In this document: positions 17,633-26,055 of the stretch, one piece after another
How the letters are laid out: each line of letters begins with the position of its first letter
Position numbering within the stretch: position 1 is the first letter of the stretch
DNA from: Rhodopseudomonas palustris
GTDB lineage: Bacteria > Pseudomonadota > Alphaproteobacteria > Rhizobiales > Xanthobacteraceae
Reading direction: 5' to 3'
DNA: 64,000 nt
Assembly: GCF_003031265.1 (NCBI RefSeq)
Contig: NZ_CP019966.1
Span: forward strand, 4,278,001 to 4,342,000
Program-made: the position numbers and the translations under genes
The notes under the pieces: model-generated
Databases searched by the model: none
What the model was told of the DNA's origin: nothing
Seen by the model: the letters and a program-made list of their open reading frames with translations, nothing else

Positions 17633-19780
17633 ATGCAGCCTGGACGCAGCAAGGCCATTCCCACCCGCAACACCTCCGACAAGGCTTACGAGCCCGCGCT
17701 GCTATTGATGCGCGCACGCGTGCTGCACCAGCAGGGCCAGCTCGACGAGGCCCGCTCCGCCTATAAGAAGGTGTTGAAGAAGGCGCCCGACAATTTCATG
17801 GCGCTGCACTTCTACGCGCTCGCCGAATATCAGAGCGGCAACGCCGAGCTCGGCATCAAGACGCTGAAGCGCGCGCTGCTGATCGATCCGAAGGCGGCGC
17901 AGGCCCACTCCGACATGGGCAGCATGCTGATCGCCGTCGGCCGCTACGACGACGCGCTCGTGTCGTGCGACAAAGCGATCGCAATCGATCCGACGCTGAT
18001 GCTGGCCCACGCCAACCGCGGCCTCGCCCTCACCGGCCTTGCCCGCTATGAAGACGCGATCGCCAGCTACGACAAGGCGATCGAACTGACGCCGGATCGC
18101 GCCGACACCTGGAACGATCGCGGCAACGCGCTGCACAAGCTCGGACGCTATCCCGAGGCGCTGGCGAACTACGACAAGGCGATCGAGATCGATCCGCTCA
18201 ACGACGTCGCCTTCATGAACCGCGCCGGAACCTATAAGGAGCTGAAGCAACTCGACAAGGCGCTGGCGAGCTACGATCGCGCGCTGTCGATCGGCAAGCG
18301 GCCGGTCGTCGCCGGCCTCGCCCGTGCCGAGACCCTGCTGTTCATGCGCAACGTCAAGGACGCGCTCGCGACCTGCACCGCCGTGCTCAAGATCGAGCCG
18401 AATTCGGTCATGGCGCTGACGCTGCTGGGCAACTGCATGGCCTCGCTCGGCGATGCCGAGACCGCGATCGCCTTGCATAGCCGCGCGCTGGAGCTGATGC
18501 CGAACTACGAAGCGGCGATCTCCAGCAAGATCTTCTCGATGGACTTCTGCGCCGGCATCGGCGTCGAGCCACAGCAGGAGGCCCGCAAGAGCTGGTGGAC
18601 GCAAATCGGCGCACCGATCTATCGCGCCTGCGCAACGCCCCCCGTCAACGACCGCGATCCGGATCGGCGTCTGGTGGTCGGCTATGTGTCGGCCGACTTC
18701 CGTGCGCATTCGGCGGCATTCTCGTTCCGCCCGGTGATCGAACATCACGATCACAGCCAGTTCGAGGTGATCCTATATTCGGGCGTGGTGGTGCCGGACG
18801 ATTCCACCCACACCTTCGAAGCAGCCGCCGACAAATGGCGGGATGCGACCCTGATGAGCGACCAGCAGCTCGCCGACCAGATCAAGCAGGACAAAGTCGA
18901 TATCCTGGTCGACCTCTCCGGCCATTCCAGCGGCAACCGGCTACGCGTGTTCGCCCGCAAGCCGGCCCCGGTGCAAGTCACCGCCTGGGGCCATGCGACC
19001 GGCACCGGCCTGCCGGTGATGGACTATCTGCTCGGCGACCCGGTGGCGATCCCGGCCGAAGACCGCCATCTCTATGCCGAGGCGGTCTATGATCTGCCGT
19101 CGATCGTCATCATCGAGCCGCTGCCGCAGCAATGGAGCTCGGCGGAGCTGCCCTTCGACCGCAACGGCTACCTGACCTACGGCTCGCTGAACCGCATCTC
19201 CAAGATCTCCGACGCCGCGATCGACGTCTGGTCGCAGGTGCTCTCCGCATCACCGACCTCCCGGCTGATCCTGAAGGATCATCAGATCGACGACCCCGCG
19301 GTGCGACAGACGCTGCTGGAGAAGTTCGGCGCGCGCGGCATCGCGGCCAGCCGTATCACCCTGCTTGGCTCGAGCTCGCGTCAGGACCACCTCGAAACGC
19401 TCAAGCAGATCGATCTTTGCCTCGATCCGTTCCCCCAGGCTGGCGGTGTCTCGACCTGGGAAGCGTTGCACATGGGCGTGCCGGTGGTCAGCCGGCTCGG
19501 CCAAACCGTGCCCAGCCGGGTCGGCTGCGCGGTGCTGGCTGCGGCTGGCCTGCCCGACTTCGTCGCCACCGACGATGCGCGCTACATCGAGATTGCCAGC
19601 AAGCCTGATCTGGACCGGCTGCGCTTGATCCGCCGCGGCCTGCGCGATTTCATCATGCAGCGCTGCGGCCCGGCTGCCTACACCCGCGCGGTCGAAGACG
19701 CCTACCGGACGATGTGGAAGCGCTGGTGCGCCGCGCCGTTCGACGAAGCCAAGGACCGGGCGCTGCGCCGCGGGCGTTGA
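17633..19780 (+). CDS. TPR-GT41 glycosyltransferase (O-GlcNAc-transferase-like), putative flagellin glycosyltransferase
   Basis: The 715-aa protein has about eight tetratricopeptide repeats (roughly residues 25-310, e.g. AHANRGLALTGLARYEDAIA). A SPINDLY/OGT-type GT41 catalytic region follows (about 340-700), with VVGYVSADFRAHSAAF, VDILVDLSGHSSGNRLRVFA and CLDPFPQAGGVSTWEALHMG. GT41 enzymes transfer a sugar from a nucleotide donor to Ser/Thr of cytosolic proteins, with the TPR superhelix holding the acceptor. Its place beside a Ser/Thr-rich flagellin and facing a sugar-nucleotide operon suggests flagellin O-glycosylation. The ATG at 17633 gives the first TPR a normal lead-in; its ribosome binding site is weak. 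Confidence 0.85.
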   Translation: MQPGRSKAIPTRNTSDKAYEPALLLMRARVLHQQGQLDEARSAYKKVLKKAPDNFMALHFYALAEYQSGNAELGIKTLKRALLIDPKAAQAHSDMGSMLIAVGRYDDALVSCDKAIAIDPTLMLAHANRGLALTGLARYEDAIASYDKAIELTPDRADTWNDRGNALHKLGRYPEALANYDKAIEIDPLNDVAFMNRAGTYKELKQLDKALASYDRALSIGKRPVVAGLARAETLLFMRNVKDALATCTAVLKIEPNSVMALTLLGNCMASLGDAETAIALHSRALELMPNYEAAISSKIFSMDFCAGIGVEPQQEARKSWWTQIGAPIYRACATPPVNDRDPDRRLVVGYVSADFRAHSAAFSFRPVIEHHDHSQFEVILYSGVVVPDDSTHTFEAAADKWRDATLMSDQQLADQIKQDKVDILVDLSGHSSGNRLRVFARKPAPVQVTAWGHATGTGLPVMDYLLGDPVAIPAEDRHLYAEAVYDLPSIVIIEPLPQQWSSAELPFDRNGYLTYGSLNRISKISDAAIDVWSQVLSASPTSRLILKDHQIDDPAVRQTLLEKFGARGIAASRITLLGSSSRQDHLETLKQIDLCLDPFPQAGGVSTWEALHMGVPVVSRLGQTVPSRVGCAVLAAAGLPDFVATDDARYIEIASKPDLDRLRLIRRGLRDFIMQRCGPAAYTRAVEDAYRTMWKRWCAAPFDEAKDRALRRGR

Positions 19781-19792
19781 AGCCGCCTGCCG

Positions 19793-21595
19793 CTACACGC
19801 CCGCGCCGCCGCTGTGCTTCGGCGCCACACCGGGGACGAACGGCGCGATCAGCATTTCGCGCTTGATCAGTTCATCGTCGATCGACGGCAACTGGCTCTC
19901 CAGCGGCGCGCCGAACTTCAGCACCGGATACAGCTTCTGCCCCGGGTTGATTTCGACGTTGCAGAACACAGGCCCCTTCCGCGCATAGATCTCGCGGAGC
20001 CGTTCGGCGATATCGGCGCTGCGGCTGATCGTGACCACCGGCAGATCCATCGCCTCGGCGACTTTGCGGAAGTCCACGAACGACAATCCGCTCGGTGCAT
20101 CGACGCCGACATAATGGCCGTCGAGCCAGGTCTCCAGCGTCTGCTTCTGGATGCCATGGCCATGATTGTTGAACAGCATCAGCCGCACCGGCAGTTCGTG
20201 TCGCTTCAGCAGCGCCAGCTCACCGAGCGACAGCATCAGGCCGCCGTCGCCGATGATGCAGGTGACGCTGCCCTTCGCCTGCACCGCGGCGCCGATCGAT
20301 GCCGCCAGCGCGTAGCCCATCGCGGTGTTGTTCCAGTCCGAGATCAGCCGCTGGCCGCGCTTGATGCGAAAGCCGTTGCAGGTCCAGGTCAGGTTGCCGC
20401 CGGTGTCGACATAGATCAGCTCATCGGCCGGCGCCGCGTCGCTGAGCTTGTCGATGAAATCATAAGCGTCAACGAAGCCGGCATTGTCGGGCGCGGGGCC
20501 CGGTCGATCGTCCGGCAAGGCGATGCGCCAATGCGCGATCGTGTTCAGCCAAGCCTCGCGCGGCGGCGCCGCCTCGACTGCGGCGAGCAGCTTCGGCACG
20601 AATTCATCCAGTCGGGCCGCGATACGGGTCGCGATGCGGATGCCGCGATCATCGAACTTGTCCATCTCGCCGCGACTGGCATCGACCATCACGATCGTCG
20701 CCTCGCGCGCGAACGACGGCAGGATGCCGCCGGTGACGTTCTGCGACAGCCGGCTGCCGAGGCACAGGATCAGATCGGCGTTCTGCACCGTGAAGTTGCC
20801 GAGCCGCGGCCCATAGACGCCGAACGGCCCGACCCGCAGCGGATGATCAGCCGCGATCAGATCGGTGGCGGCCCAGGTGGTCAGCACCGGCATGCCGAGG
20901 CGATCGACGAGTTGATCGAGCGCGGCGCCGATCCGCGGTGTCGCAAGCCCACCACCGAGAACCAGCACGGGACGTTTCGCGCGCGCGATCAGCCGCAGCA
21001 GCGCCGCGATCTCCGCGTCGAGATCGCTCATTGCGGCTGCAGGCTCGGGCGTGAAACCCGGCAGCGCGTCGGGATCGATTTCGGCGCGCTGCAGATCGTC
21101 CGGCAGATCGATCAGCACCGAACCGGGCCGTCCCTCGAATGCGAGATGATACGCCTTCTCCAGATGATAGCGGATCGTGGTGGGATCAGAGATCTGCACC
21201 GCGTATTTAGTCACCGTGGCGAAAATCGAGGTGACGTCGGTCTCCTGAAAGCCGAGCTGACGGATCTGGTTCTTGCCCTTCAGCCGGTGCGTGGCGACCT
21301 GCCCGGTGATCATCAGCGTCGGCACCGAATCGTAATAGGCGCAGCACACGCCGGTCAGCAGGTTGGTGGCGCCGGGGCCAGAGGTTGTAATGGCGACGCC
21401 AAGCTTGCCGGTGGCACGCGCATAGCCGTCCGCCGCGATCGCAGCCGCCTGCTCGTGCTGCGGAAAGATCGGCGTGACGTCCGGATGGCGCTGCGCGGAG
21501 TCGAACATATGAACCGCGGCGCCACCGGAAATCCCGAACACATGGGTGACGCCGCGCCGCGCCAGGAAATCGATGACGTAGTCGGAGAGCTTCAC
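19793..21595 (-). CDS. acetolactate-synthase-like thiamine-diphosphate enzyme of the sugar operon
   Basis: The 600-aa protein has the full fold of ThDP-dependent decarboxylases/carboligases. The N-terminal domain carries the catalytic glutamate (Glu48 in FPQHEQAAAIAADGYARATG). A central nucleotide-like domain follows (VLVLGGGLATPRIGAALDQL), and the C-terminal ThDP-Mg motif runs from GDGGLMLSLGELALL to FNNHGHG. Such enzymes join two-carbon units from pyruvate to an acceptor or decarboxylate 2-oxoacids. It is the last gene of a sugar-nucleotide operon, far from ilvH-like or branched-chain genes, so synthesis of a modified sugar is more likely than valine/isoleucine synthesis. Confidence 0.82.
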   Translation of the reverse strand: MKLSDYVIDFLARRGVTHVFGISGGAAVHMFDSAQRHPDVTPIFPQHEQAAAIAADGYARATGKLGVAITTSGPGATNLLTGVCCAYYDSVPTLMITGQVATHRLKGKNQIRQLGFQETDVTSIFATVTKYAVQISDPTTIRYHLEKAYHLAFEGRPGSVLIDLPDDLQRAEIDPDALPGFTPEPAAAMSDLDAEIAALLRLIARAKRPVLVLGGGLATPRIGAALDQLVDRLGMPVLTTWAATDLIAADHPLRVGPFGVYGPRLGNFTVQNADLILCLGSRLSQNVTGGILPSFAREATIVMVDASRGEMDKFDDRGIRIATRIAARLDEFVPKLLAAVEAAPPREAWLNTIAHWRIALPDDRPGPAPDNAGFVDAYDFIDKLSDAAPADELIYVDTGGNLTWTCNGFRIKRGQRLISDWNNTAMGYALAASIGAAVQAKGSVTCIIGDGGLMLSLGELALLKRHELPVRLMLFNNHGHGIQKQTLETWLDGHYVGVDAPSGLSFVDFRKVAEAMDLPVVTISRSADIAERLREIYARKGPVFCNVEINPGQKLYPVLKFGAPLESQLPSIDDELIKREMLIAPFVPGVAPKHSGGAGV

Positions 21596-21618
21596 GCGTG
21601 TCCTCCTTGCGCGGCCGA

Positions 21619-22425
21619 TCAGTCGCCGTACCGGCGTAGCTTATAGATGTTCGGATCAGCGGCGAGCCGTTCCGTCAGCGCTGCACCGCCGCCACGCCAG
21701 GCATCGTGCACCACCGAGAAATTGCGCCCGCCGGTCGCTGTACGGCCGGCTTCGAACGCCCATTCGATGCAGCCGAAGATGTCTTCGTAGGACGTCCCCT
21801 GCGCGCCGCTGTCGAGAAATTCCAGCGTGCGGCGCAGATTGACGCCTGCGTCGTCACCGGCTTCGACGGTCTGGCGATGGATCTTGGTGTTGACCCAGCC
21901 GGTGCCGACCGCGATCGCGTGCACGTCTTGATACTCGTCGTCGAGCAGCTCGCACAGCTTCACCAGCATCACCTTGCCGAGGCAATAGGCCGAGTAGTTG
22001 CGGAACGGACCGTTGATGCCACCCCCGACCAGGAACGCGACCTTGGCGGTCGCGGCTTGCGCACGCAGCGGATACAGCGCGTGCAGCAGCCGCATCTGTG
22101 CCACCGAATTCAGCGACAGCGACGCCGCCCACGCCTCGAAATCACGGCCGAAGAAATCGCCGATCGGCGACAACTGTCCCGCGGCGCTGATCAGCCGTTC
22201 CCACGGCTTGCCGAGCGCCGCGATCTCTGCCGCCGCGCTCCGCACGCTGCTGGCATCGGTCAGATCGCAATGCACCAGATGAATGCCGGCGTCGGCCTGC
22301 AACTCGCTCAAATTCTCGCTCGACCGATACGTGCCGATGACATCGTAGCCCTGCGCGCGATAGAGCTGCGCCAGCCGGACGCCGATGTCACTGGAGATCG
22401 CCGCGATGATGACGCTGCCGCTCAT
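21619..22425 (-). CDS. short-chain dehydrogenase/reductase
   Basis: The 268-aa protein has a Rossmann N-terminus (SVIIAAISSDIGVRLAQLYR, an altered TGxxxGIG), then YDVIGTYRS and an LVHCDLTD acidic turn. The active-site Tyr and Lys are in YSAYCLGK (YxxxK). The usual catalytic Ser region reads VGGGINGP and has no Ser at the expected place. It probably reduces or oxidises a sugar intermediate. The start at 22425 overlaps the stop of the upstream nucleotidyltransferase by 4 bp (ATGA), implying coupling. Substrate unknown. Confidence 0.8.
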   Translation of the reverse strand: MSGSVIIAAISSDIGVRLAQLYRAQGYDVIGTYRSSENLSELQADAGIHLVHCDLTDASSVRSAAAEIAALGKPWERLISAAGQLSPIGDFFGRDFEAWAASLSLNSVAQMRLLHALYPLRAQAATAKVAFLVGGGINGPFRNYSAYCLGKVMLVKLCELLDDEYQDVHAIAVGTGWVNTKIHRQTVEAGDDAGVNLRRTLEFLDSGAQGTSYEDIFGCIEWAFEAGRTATGGRNFSVVHDAWRGGGAALTERLAADPNIYKLRRYGD

Positions 22426-23372
22426 CGCTGGCCACCATAGGTCTTTGCCGCAGCCTGGGCGAAGGCTTGGGCAAGAGCGCCGTTGTTGTCGGCCATCAGG
22501 CCATACCAGGGATCGTCGGTCGTCATTGCGAGCGAAGCGAAGCAATCCAGGGGCTTCACTGCGCGGCGAAGGATTGCTTCGTCGCGGAGCCTGCGCTCGG
22601 ACGGCGCAAAGCGCCGATCCGGGTGCTCCTCGCAATGACCGGGAAAGGCTGCGGACAACAACGCCAGCGGAAAGTCGAGCTGCGCCAGCGCCAGGCTCGC
22701 CGGATTGCCGATATCACGGTGATAGCTGCCGTTGTGGAACGCGAAGATCCGCCCCATGAAGACGGGTAGAACTTCGGTCGAGAAATCGACCACCGGCTTG
22801 CCGAGCGAGGCGATGAAGTCGATCACCTCGGGCTCGACGATATACACCGCGGCGTTGGCGAGATTGCCCTTGGGATGCTGCGGCTTCTCGTCCATCTCCA
22901 GCACGCGGCCCGCCGAGTCGAGCGTGAGGATGCCGCAGCTCCGAGGCTGGTCGGTGACGAAGCTCATCATCGTCATCACCGTATCGGCGGGACGTCCCGC
23001 ATGGGCGGCGAGGAAGGCGCGCGGATCGAACAGGCTGAGATTATCGGCATGGGCGAACAGCGTCGGCCCTCCCGTGAAGCGCTCGCGGTGCCGCAACAGC
23101 GTGCCGGCGGTGCCGAGCAGAGTCTCCTCAGGTGCAAGCACGACTTGGTCCGCCCACGGACTGCGGCGGATGTACTCGCTCACGAGATCGGCGTGGTGAT
23201 GCAGATTGACGACAATCTCCGAAAACCCGGCCTCGCTCAGCATCTGCAACCATAGCCCGAGCAGCGGCCGCCCGGCGATCGGCATCAGGCACTTCGGCAG
23301 CACGTCGGTGAGCGGCGCCAGCCGCGTGCCGAGGCCGGCCGCGACCAGCAGCGCCTTGGCGCTGCCGCTCAC
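22422..23372 (-). CDS. sugar-phosphate nucleotidyltransferase with an inserted palindromic element
   Basis: The 316-aa protein starts at GTG (23372), which overlaps the stop of the cytidylyltransferase-kinase gene. It opens with KALLVAAGLGTRLAPLTDVL followed by PKCLMPIAGRPLL, the signature of hexose/heptose-1-phosphate nucleotidyltransferases (RmlA/HddC type), then FAHADNLSLFD and VDFSTEVLPVFMGRIFAFH. It likely makes an NDP-sugar; a GDP- or CDP-heptose is suggested by the neighbours. Residues about 245-284 (reading HCEEHPDRRFAPS and DCFASLAMT) come from a dispersed palindromic repeat inserted in frame; family-like sequence resumes with WYGLMADNN. Confidence 0.83.
   Translation of the reverse strand: MSGSAKALLVAAGLGTRLAPLTDVLPKCLMPIAGRPLLGLWLQMLSEAGFSEIVVNLHHHADLVSEYIRRSPWADQVVLAPEETLLGTAGTLLRHRERFTGGPTLFAHADNLSLFDPRAFLAAHAGRPADTVMTMMSFVTDQPRSCGILTLDSAGRVLEMDEKPQHPKGNLANAAVYIVEPEVIDFIASLGKPVVDFSTEVLPVFMGRIFAFHNGSYHRDIGNPASLALAQLDFPLALLSAAFPGHCEEHPDRRFAPSERRLRDEAILRRAVKPLDCFASLAMTTDDPWYGLMADNNGALAQAFAQAAAKTYGGQR
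22522..22639. repeat. palindromic repeat element inside a coding sequence
   Basis: This 118-bp element begins GTCATTGCGAGCGAAGCGAA and ends with the imperfect inverse TCCTCGCAATGAC. Its first 28 bases are identical to those of the copy at 25951-26027. On the minus strand it is read through in frame by the nucleotidyltransferase. Such GTCATTGCGAGCG...CGCAATGAC elements are dispersed in Bradyrhizobium/Rhodopseudomonas-like genomes, usually between genes. Confidence 0.8.
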
Positions 23373-24862
23373 GTGTCGAGCTCCCGGATGATATCGCGGG
23401 CGGTGACCGGGATGTTGCCAATCCGGCCGACCTGGCAGGCGGCAGCGATCGAGGCCAAGTACGCGCTGCGCCAAATGTCGGTGCCGATCGCCAGCGCCAG
23501 CGCGGCGCAGACGAAGAACGAGTCGCCGGCGCCCGCCGCGTCCTTCGGCGCGGTGTTGAACGCCGGCAGCCGATCGGTCACCACCGTGCCGGCGCTGCCG
23601 GTTTCGGCGTGCACCAACAGGCCCTCCGCTGCCAGCGTCAGGATCACGTTCTTGGCGCGTGCCTTTTCGCGCAAGGCTTCGACCAGCACGACGAGACCGG
23701 AATCGAAATCGCGCATCGCCAGCCGCGCTTCGCGCTCGGTCGGCTTGATCAGCAGCATCTCGGTGAACCGCGAGATATCGCCGACCTGCGACGACGATTG
23801 GCTGTCCGCCACCATCGGCACCCCTCGGGCGCGGCACGCCTGCCCGATCGCCTCGACCAGCCGAGACGGCAGGCAGCCGTAATTGAAATCGGAGAACACC
23901 ACCAGATCAGTCGTCGGCAACCGGTGCTCGATCGTCTCCAGCATCCGCGTCTGCAGATCGGCATCGACGTCGTGCTGCTTGAGATGGCTGACGCGCAGCA
24001 GAGTCTTGTTGCCGGCGCGGAACCGCTGCTTCGTCGTGGTCGGCCGGCTCTCGTCGGTGAGGATCGTGGCGTCGACATTGTAGGAGGCCAGCCGCTCTCG
24101 GGCGAAGTCCGCCATCGCGTCGCCGCCGCCGACGGTGAGCAGGCCGACCTGCGCACCCATGCCGGCCGCATGACCGGCGACAATGCCGGCGCCGCCGACG
24201 AACAGTTCGCGCAGCACCGGCGTCACCACGATGGTCGGATCTTCCTGCGACAGGCCGAGCGGATCGCAGGCGATGTATTCGTCGACGATCAGATCGCCGA
24301 TCACCAGCACGCGCAGCTTGGGAAATCCCGCCAGCACGTTCTTCAGGTCGGCCAGTTCGAAGCGATGCCGACGCGGATAGTCGAGCGGCTTGACGATCGA
24401 CGACGGATTGAATTCGCGGAACTCGCGCTTGATCAGATCGAGAGACGAGAACGCAACCTCACCGGACGAGAACACCAGGCGGCCGCCATAACCGTCGAGC
24501 ACTGCCTTTTCGGGATTGTCGGCGCCCTCGTGCTCCTTGCCTTTCACAACGACATTCGGCTTCAGCGCCGCGATGAAATCCTCCGCAGCATCGTGCAGCA
24601 GGAAGGCGTGGTCAACCACGCCGATGGCACGCACGCCTTCGAGCCGCAGCTCGGCCGGCAGCATCCAATCGTAGCCCGTTTCGGCGGTGACGCCGACCAC
24701 CAGATAGTCGCCGCAATCGGCGGCGAATTTCAGAAGCCGCAGATGGCCGGGATGAACGATGTTGAAATTGCCGGCGACGAACACGATGCTGCGCCGACGA
24801 CCCGCTTTTTTCCGGATCTCCGCGAGCTCGGTACTGGTCTCGGGATGCAGCATCGGCGTCAC
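23369..24862 (-). CDS. cytidylyltransferase-PfkB kinase fusion, HldE-like with reversed domains
   Basis: The 497-aa bifunctional protein has an N-terminal nucleotidyltransferase domain (GNFNIVHPGHLRLLKFA with the HxGH motif, then VVVKGKEHEG; residues about 25-150). A PfkB/ribokinase domain follows (about 180-490): VLVIGDLIVDEYIACDPLGL, ELFVGGAGIVAGHA and the anion-hole motif DAAGAGDSFFVCAALA. HldE phosphorylates heptose-7-phosphate and adenylylates heptose-1-phosphate, but has its kinase domain first. Here the order is reversed. With the GmhA-like isomerase nearby, heptose activation is likely. The start overlaps the dehydrogenase stop by 4 bp. Confidence 0.85.
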   Translation of the reverse strand: MTPMLHPETSTELAEIRKKAGRRRSIVFVAGNFNIVHPGHLRLLKFAADCGDYLVVGVTAETGYDWMLPAELRLEGVRAIGVVDHAFLLHDAAEDFIAALKPNVVVKGKEHEGADNPEKAVLDGYGGRLVFSSGEVAFSSLDLIKREFREFNPSSIVKPLDYPRRHRFELADLKNVLAGFPKLRVLVIGDLIVDEYIACDPLGLSQEDPTIVVTPVLRELFVGGAGIVAGHAAGMGAQVGLLTVGGGDAMADFARERLASYNVDATILTDESRPTTTKQRFRAGNKTLLRVSHLKQHDVDADLQTRMLETIEHRLPTTDLVVFSDFNYGCLPSRLVEAIGQACRARGVPMVADSQSSSQVGDISRFTEMLLIKPTEREARLAMRDFDSGLVVLVEALREKARAKNVILTLAAEGLLVHAETGSAGTVVTDRLPAFNTAPKDAAGAGDSFFVCAALALAIGTDIWRSAYLASIAAACQVGRIGNIPVTARDIIRELDT

Positions 24863-25914
24863 CTCAGCGACGGATCGATTTCGATCAGCGGGCGCACGCT
24901 GCGGCGATACTCCAGATCGTCGAGCGCCTCGTTGATCTCGTCGAGCGAATAGCGGCGGGTGAACATCGCATCGAGCGGCAGCTTGCCGTCGCGGTACAGC
25001 CCCGCCAGCAATTCGATGTCGCGCTCCGGCTTGCTGTCACCACCCCAGGTGCCGAGGATCCGCTTGCCGCAGATCAGTTCGAACGGATCGAGCGCGATCT
25101 TCTCGCCGCTCCGCGGATGCGAGGCGAACACGCACAGCCCGCCGAACCGCCGCGTCGCGTCGAACGCTTGCTCGATGACGCGGGTGAGGCCAGCGGACTC
25201 GATCGCGATATCGACGCCGAGGCCACCGGTGAGCTTTCGGATATCCTCGACCGGATCGCTGCGCGACGCATCGATCACCGTGGTGGCGCCGAGTTCGGCC
25301 GCCATCTTCAGCTTGGCGGGCTCGACATCGACCGCGATCACCTGCTTGCAGGCAAACAGCTTGCAGGCCATCAGCGCCGCAAGCCCGATACCGCCGAGAC
25401 CGAAGATCGCCAGCGTGCTGCCAGCTTGCGGTTTGGCGATGTTGATGACGATGCCGGCGCCGACCGGCAGCGCACAGCCGAACAGCACCGCAACGTCCAT
25501 CGGCAGCCCGGCCGGCAACGGCGTGACGCGGTTCTCCGCAACAACGGCATATTCGTTGAATGTCGTCACCGCGCCGGCGTTGATGACCCGTTCTCCGCTG
25601 GCGTAGCGCACGCCCTGGGTGTCGGCGCCCTGCCCCTTGATCCAGCCGAGAATGACACGGTCGCCACGCTTCACCTTGGTGACGCCCGCGCCGGTCTCGA
25701 CGACGACGCCCGAGCCTTCGTGGCCGAGCATATGCGGCAGATAGCGATCCGGCCCGCGTCCGCCGCGCGCTTCCATCACCTGACTGTGGCAGACACCGGA
25801 GTAAGCCAGCTTGACCAGGACCTGCCCCGCTGCGAGCGACGGCGCCTCGACCGTCTCGATCCGCAGCGGCTGATCGAGTTCATGCAGCACCGCCGCCCGG
25901 AAGGTCACAGACAT
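24859..25914 (-). CDS. medium-chain alcohol dehydrogenase of the sugar operon
   Basis: The 351-aa MDR-family enzyme has the catalytic zinc site (YSGVCHSQVMEARGG and GHEGSGVVVETGAGVTKVKR) and a Rossmann NAD(P) motif (LAIFGLGGIGLAALMACKLF). The structural-zinc lobe that normally carries four cysteines reads GWIKGQGADTQGVRYASG and has none. It likely oxidises a sugar hydroxyl or reduces a keto-sugar. The ATG at 25914 is chosen because further upstream the frame runs into a palindromic repeat. Operon partners lie on both sides. Confidence 0.85.
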   Translation of the reverse strand: MSVTFRAAVLHELDQPLRIETVEAPSLAAGQVLVKLAYSGVCHSQVMEARGGRGPDRYLPHMLGHEGSGVVVETGAGVTKVKRGDRVILGWIKGQGADTQGVRYASGERVINAGAVTTFNEYAVVAENRVTPLPAGLPMDVAVLFGCALPVGAGIVINIAKPQAGSTLAIFGLGGIGLAALMACKLFACKQVIAVDVEPAKLKMAAELGATTVIDASRSDPVEDIRKLTGGLGVDIAIESAGLTRVIEQAFDATRRFGGLCVFASHPRSGEKIALDPFELICGKRILGTWGGDSKPERDIELLAGLYRDGKLPLDAMFTRRYSLDEINEALDDLEYRRSVRPLIEIDPSLR

Positions 25915-25950
25915 GATGGCCTCCGCTGTGCAGACGCCCACACCATCCCC

Positions 25951-26027
25951 GTCATTGCGAGCGAAGCGAAGCAATCCATAGCGTCATGCCCGGCGCTGGA
26001 TTGCTTCGTCGCTTCGCTCGCAATGAC
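25951..26027. repeat. palindromic intergenic repeat element
   Basis: The left arm (25951-25978) pairs with the right arm (25997-26027), apart from a 3-base GTC insertion, around an 18-base loop. It fills most of the 141-bp gap between the E1-beta and alcohol dehydrogenase genes in the sugar operon. The RNA would form a very stable stem-loop, which could set the ratio of upstream to downstream products. It shares its first 28 bases with the intragenic copy at 22522. Confidence 0.88.
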
Positions 26028-26055
26028 GTTGAGAGCCGGTGCCATCATCGCGCCC

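Noticed and set aside
19793..21595. Acetolactate synthase large subunit IlvB for branched-chain amino acids
   Set aside because: No small subunit or ilv genes nearby, and the gene is embedded in a sugar-nucleotide operon; a general ThDP-enzyme call is safer.
19814..21646. A 610-codon plus-strand frame opposite the acetolactate-synthase-like gene
   Set aside because: Antisense shadow; the minus strand has the full ThDP enzyme with its motifs.
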